Shown here: in pieces, positions 51,723 through 54,888 of the stretch
Layout of the letters: the number at the start of each line of letters is the position of its first letter
Position numbering within the stretch: the stretch's first letter is position 1
Assembly (NCBI RefSeq): GCF_000710915.1
Contig: NZ_BAUA01000061.1
Location: 1-54,888, forward strand
DNA from: Nocardia brasiliensis IFM 10847
GTDB lineage: Bacteria; Actinomycetota; Actinomycetes; Mycobacteriales; Mycobacteriaceae
Direction of reading: 5' to 3'
DNA length: 54,888 bases
The notes under the pieces: model-generated
Databases searched by the model: none
Told to the model about the DNA's origin: nothing
What the model saw: the letters and a program-made list of their open reading frames with translations, nothing else
Made by a program: the position numbers and the translations under genes

Positions 51723-51922
51723 CCCGACCCGTGCCTCCCGCACCCGTCGGGTGGCGCCCGTCGGCCGTGCGGTTGCCGCCGTGACCCACGGCGTGGTCGC
51801 CGCCGTGCCGTTACGACTGCGGCATGACGGCACGGCGACAACGGTTTCGGCGGCACGAGGGCGGCGTTTGCGGGCCGGAGTCGGCCCTGCTCCGGGCACG
51901 TAGTAGCAGGGCGCAACGTCAA

Positions 51923-53020
51923 TTACGGTGCGACGGAACTCCAGTCGGCGAAGCCGGTGGGATCGTGGCGGCCCATGCTGGCGTGTTCGAACAGGCCCCA
52001 GCCTTCGGCGCCGTTGCAGCGGGCGTGGGCGACGTGGTCGATGACGCCGTAGGGGGCGCGGGCGACGATGGCGGGGTCGGTGAGGTCGTAGCGGCTGGAC
52101 AGGGACCAGTCGCGGCCCTTCCACTGACCGTGCAGCCAGTCCGGGTCGCCGCCGTAACCGCAGCCGACGTGCAGGGGCACGTTGGTGCCGGTGGTCACCT
52201 CGATCTCCAGCGGCTTGCCGTCGGGGGTCGTCAGTTCGAGCCGGGCGCCGACGGGATGCCTTGTGCCGGAACGGTAGTCGATGGAGATGCGAGGCCAGCC
52301 GAGCTGCTCGACGCGCCCGTCCGGCCAGACCCGGACCGCGTCGTTGAGCGTGCGGGTGCCGTCCGGCTCTTCCTGCACGATCACCACGACGGCGAAGTCG
52401 TCGAAGCGCAGCGGGACATACATCCACCAGAAACCGCCGGACGGTTCGCTCGCCGCCCGTCCCGGCGGCTCGGATTCGCCGACCGGCCGGATACCCCACG
52501 ACCGGTCCCTGGTACCGGTCCACACCGCCGGATCGACGGTGATGTCTTCCCCGTCGACGTGCAGTGTCCCCGCCCAGGAACCCACCTGCGCGAACCGGCT
52601 GGCCTGGATGATGGGCCGGTTGCCGTTCAGGATCAGGTGCGGCTGCTCCTGCACGGTGGGGAAGGCGCCTTCCCAGGTGAGGTCGAACGACAGCTCGTCG
52701 TGCTCGCACACCACCCGGATCCGTTGCAGCGGTTCCACCACCTCGATCCGGTAGCCGCCGACGCGTTGTTCCAGGCTGCGTTCTTCGAGCGCGTCGGAGA
52801 AGCGCACGGTGCGCTGGATGTCGCCGCGGCGGACGCAGGCGTAGGCGTCGGTCACTCCGAGGTTCGGGTACACGCCGAACCCGGTGATGAAGAAGGTGCC
52901 GCCGTCCCGGTTGTGCCCGTTGAGGTAGCTGCGGTCGTAGAAGTTTCGGTCGGAACTCGCCACCCGGGCCAGCGACAGCGCGGTCTGGTGAATCGGGTAT
53001 TCGTCCAAGGGAACTGGCAT
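51923..53020 (-). CDS. Uncharacterised protein paired with an APH-like kinase, 365 aa
   Basis: A soluble 365-residue protein, rich in beta strands and tryptophan. Stretches such as GGTFFITGFGVYPNLGVTDAY, here in its core FITGFGVYPNLG, and WTGTRDRSWGIRPVG and GFWWMYVPLRFDDFAVVV suggest a double beta-barrel (lipocalin-like) fold, like carotenoid hydratase CrtC-type proteins. No catalytic motif is certain. It begins 8 bp after the phosphotransferase-like gene in a two-gene minus-strand unit, so the two probably share a pathway. The ATG is at 53020. Function is not recognised. Confidence 0.75.
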   Translation of the reverse strand: MPVPLDEYPIHQTALSLARVASSDRNFYDRSYLNGHNRDGGTFFITGFGVYPNLGVTDAYACVRRGDIQRTVRFSDALEERSLEQRVGGYRIEVVEPLQRIRVVCEHDELSFDLTWEGAFPTVQEQPHLILNGNRPIIQASRFAQVGSWAGTLHVDGEDITVDPAVWTGTRDRSWGIRPVGESEPPGRAASEPSGGFWWMYVPLRFDDFAVVVIVQEEPDGTRTLNDAVRVWPDGRVEQLGWPRISIDYRSGTRHPVGARLELTTPDGKPLEIEVTTGTNVPLHVGCGYGGDPDWLHGQWKGRDWSLSSRYDLTDPAIVARAPYGVIDHVAHARCNGAEGWGLFEHASMGRHDPTGFADWSSVAP

Positions 53021-53028
53021 GGTTTATC

Positions 53029-54159
53029 TCAATCCCATTCGTAGGTTCCATCGAGCAGCCGTTCCAGGCTCGCCCGATGCATCACATAGTCGTCCCGGTC
53101 GGGAGTATCGGTGTCCTCGCCGAAGTGGATCATCCGGCGTTTGACCCGGGCCATCACGATGCCGTGGCGCAGCGCCGCGTAGACGATGTGCCAGTCCAGG
53201 TCGCGCACCGTATGTCCGGTCAGCTCTTCGTATTTCGCGACCACGTCGGCCCGGCGCAGGAAGTCGGGCAGGCCCGGCTGTTCGAAGCGGGTGGCGATGT
53301 CCTGGAAGAACCGGTGGATGAAGATCACCCACGCGACGTCTAGTTCGCGCGGCCCCAATGCGGCCATCTCCCAGTCCAATACCGCCGCGGGCCGGAATTC
53401 GTCGAAGATGATGTTGCCGGGCCGCGCGTCGCCCCAGCTGAGTACGTCGGGGCCGGGATCGCTCGGCCAGTTCGCTTCGAGCCAATCGAAAGTACGCTCG
53501 AGCAAAGGGATTTCGAATCCGTCGTCGGCCAAAGCCCAGCGATACCACGCCTTCTGCGCCTCGACGTGGCGGCGCAGGGACTGTCCCGCGCCGCGCAGGG
53601 CGGGAAAGCGCAGGGCCGGGTCCGGGATCTCGTGGACTTTCGCGATCACCTCGACGGTGTTCGCGGTGAGCTGGGCCCGCTGCTCGGGGGTGGCATCGAA
53701 CAGCCAGCCGACGAACACGTACGGCGGATTGTCCGTCGGCACCCGCCCGTCCACCCGCTTCATCACGAAAAAGGGCGCGCCGAGGTGCTTTTCGTCTTCT
53801 TCGAGCCAGCACAGGCCGGGTACGGGCACGGTGGTGTGCTCGGCTACGCCGGACATCACCTTGTACTGAGTGGCCAGATCGTAGGTCTCGAACACCGGAA
53901 AGGACCCGGCCTCCGGTGCCATGCGCGCGACGAACGAGCCGCGCTCGTGCCTGCCGTCGACACTCCATTCGGCGTCGAACAGAATCGTCGTGCTGGACAT
54001 GCCGCCGGCCTGCGGGCGGGCGAGACCGGAGACCCGCGGCGGATGATCGGCGGAGACTTTCGAATCCAGCCAGCGCGCGAGATCCTCGGCGAGCACTTCC
54101 AGATCGCGTTCGCTGACGGTCAGTTGCTGCCGCTGGGCGGGATCCGGATCATCGGCCAT
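53029..54159 (-). CDS. Phosphotransferase-family protein (APH fold, ACAD10-like)
   Basis: A 376-residue kinase-fold protein. The N lobe has GGMSSTTILFDAEW and the ATP lysine region replaced by SFVARMAP. The catalytic loop reads LSWGDARPGNIIF, where the usual histidine before G-D is tryptophan, with the aspartate and asparagine kept. VLDWEMAALG carries the metal-binding aspartate. This resembles the ACAD10-type family that phosphorylates hydroxyacyl groups for later dehydrogenation. The ATG at 54159 follows an AGGAGGA ribosome site; a longer frame to 54405 was rejected. It is the first gene of a two-gene unit. Confidence 0.86.
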   Translation of the reverse strand: MADDPDPAQRQQLTVSERDLEVLAEDLARWLDSKVSADHPPRVSGLARPQAGGMSSTTILFDAEWSVDGRHERGSFVARMAPEAGSFPVFETYDLATQYKVMSGVAEHTTVPVPGLCWLEEDEKHLGAPFFVMKRVDGRVPTDNPPYVFVGWLFDATPEQRAQLTANTVEVIAKVHEIPDPALRFPALRGAGQSLRRHVEAQKAWYRWALADDGFEIPLLERTFDWLEANWPSDPGPDVLSWGDARPGNIIFDEFRPAAVLDWEMAALGPRELDVAWVIFIHRFFQDIATRFEQPGLPDFLRRADVVAKYEELTGHTVRDLDWHIVYAALRHGIVMARVKRRMIHFGEDTDTPDRDDYVMHRASLERLLDGTYEWD

Positions 54160-54584
54160 CGTTGTCCTCCTGACACCATGAAGCGGTGCCGCGTGTTCCG
54201 ACGCAGCCCACATCGGCGGCGGTGCGCCGCGATACGCGACAGTAACGCGTTCCAGTCGGCTCGCGGGCGGAAAACGATCGAGGTCGAAGAACCCGCTCAC
54301 TGGCCGGAACCAGGCCTTGACATGCGAGTACTCGGCCGGTCGGGTGGTGGGCGCCCGCACCCGCCCCGCACCCGCTCGCGGCCGCTCGGGGCGGCTTCGG
54401 GGCACGGGACCGGTGGGTGCCGCACCGGCCGAAAGACGGTAATGGTGTAGCCAGCACGTACGACTTCGACGGCTACCACGTACGACTTCCTACCGAGGAA
54501 AAGACGGGGGATTTCCTGGAGGCCCGCGCACCGGGTGACTCGATACCGTTCGCTCACTGTGCATGTTTCGGAGGAGGGGCAGCT
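54160..54584. other. Divergent promoter region before the right-edge gene
   Basis: About 425 bp between two divergent genes, with no credible gene. It holds two copies of CACGTACGACTTC (54455 and 54477) and the strong GGAGGAGG ribosome site of the right-edge gene (about 54570). Frames through the left part are antisense or N-terminal extensions of the kinase. Confidence 0.5.
54455..54489. promoter_or_regulatory. Direct repeats CACGTACGACTTC, 22 bp apart
   Basis: Identical 13-mers at 54455-54467 and 54477-54489, two helical turns apart, in the divergent promoter region. GTAGCC and GGCTAC flank the first copy as an inverted pair. Spacing fits tandem binding of a regulator on one DNA face. Confidence 0.6.
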
Positions 54585-54888
54585 GTGAGCGCGGCGAGTA
54601 CGCAGTCGATCGAACGAGAGATCACCGATGGTCCCGGAGTCGAGGACCCCGCGTCGGCGAGGTGGAATCCGCTGACGCGCATCGCATTCCGATTCTGCTT
54701 CACCTACTTCGGCCTGTTCTGTGTGATCTTCCCGCAGTTCTTGTTCGTCTACACCGGGATCTTCTGGGACAAGTTCCCGCAGAACGCGATCAACGGACTG
54801 CTGTATCCGCTGAGCCCCGTGTGGAACTGGGTCGGCCGAACCGTTTTCGGGGTGGATGCCGAACTGGACCTGGACTCGGGCAGCGGCG
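54585..54888 (+). CDS. Membrane protein, 3'-truncated by the window edge
   Basis: A GTG at 54585 behind GGAGGAGGGG opens a frame that runs to the window end (101 codons). It begins with a polar, acidic stretch of about 35 residues. A hydrophobic helix follows (IAFRFCFTYFGLFCVIF), then aromatic-rich sequence FVYTGIFWDKFPQNAING and VWNWVGRTVFGVDAEL. The pattern recalls large DoxX-like membrane proteins of actinomycetes, with a gene-initial helix and the partial GSG-type motif at the edge. Function cannot be assigned from this part. Confidence 0.75.
   Translation, partial: MSAASTQSIEREITDGPGVEDPASARWNPLTRIAFRFCFTYFGLFCVIFPQFLFVYTGIFWDKFPQNAINGLLYPLSPVWNWVGRTVFGVDAELDLDSGSG

Noticed and set aside
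1..54888. tRNA, rRNA or other structural RNA genes
   Set aside because: No cloverleaf with a T-loop-like GTTCRA segment, and no rRNA-like sequence, was found in the intergenic gaps inspected.

Overview
The window is about 55 kb of high-GC chromosomal DNA from an actinomycete. Gene order and protein families point to Nocardia or a close relative in the Mycobacteriales. The two ends follow the mycobacterial core order. On the left are dxr, the site-2 protease rip1/rseP, ispG, a DUF4081-type GNAT and a penicillin-binding lipoprotein. On the right are type I methionine aminopeptidase (map), an esterase, mqo, an ElaA-like GNAT, a ChlI/ChlD-type chelatase, cobO and cobB. No rRNA, tRNA, CRISPR array, transposase or integrase was seen.

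Layout. 1-6285: isoprenoid (MEP pathway) and envelope genes. 6292-38640: about 32 kb of accessory genes between the PBP gene and map. In order it holds a 52-residue exported microprotein; a four-gene operon with EspC-like and WXG-type secretion proteins; nitrobindin; a MerR regulator fused to two sliding-clamp domains and coupled to a repeat protein; an HxlR/SDR divergent pair; an APH-like kinase; two DUF4254 paralogues, one abutting an HExxH peptidase; an amino-acid permease; two ABC-2 permeases without an ATPase; an XRE-DUF5753 regulator; a secreted RNase; a 1095-residue HEAT-repeat protein; and a DUF4126 membrane protein. It continues with a complete aminophosphonate operon under a GntR regulator, an orphan PrnB-like enzyme, and a PucR-centred group (LLM oxidoreductase, PucR, AMP ligase, hydrolase, nitronate monooxygenase).

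38682-51115: map, cobQ, a VapBC pair, two alpha/beta hydrolases, mqo, GNAT, chelatase, cobO, cobB and a CobE/CbiG-like gene. Four cobalamin genes plus the chelatase-like gene indicate B12 synthesis as a major theme here. 51330-54888: a VOC protein, an unknown protein paired with an APH-like kinase, and the start of a membrane protein cut by the window edge.

The most informative regulatory signals are matched inverted repeats. TTGGTCTAGACCAA and a sister site lie between the GntR gene and the phosphonate operon. TTGTA-N6-TACAA occurs at both ends of the PucR gene, and so upstream of both the LLM gene and the ligase operon. The most unusual proteins are the MerR-clamp fusion, the orphan PrnB-like enzyme, and a CobB with a glycine-rich insert of about 105 residues whose codon pattern fits a different frame better.
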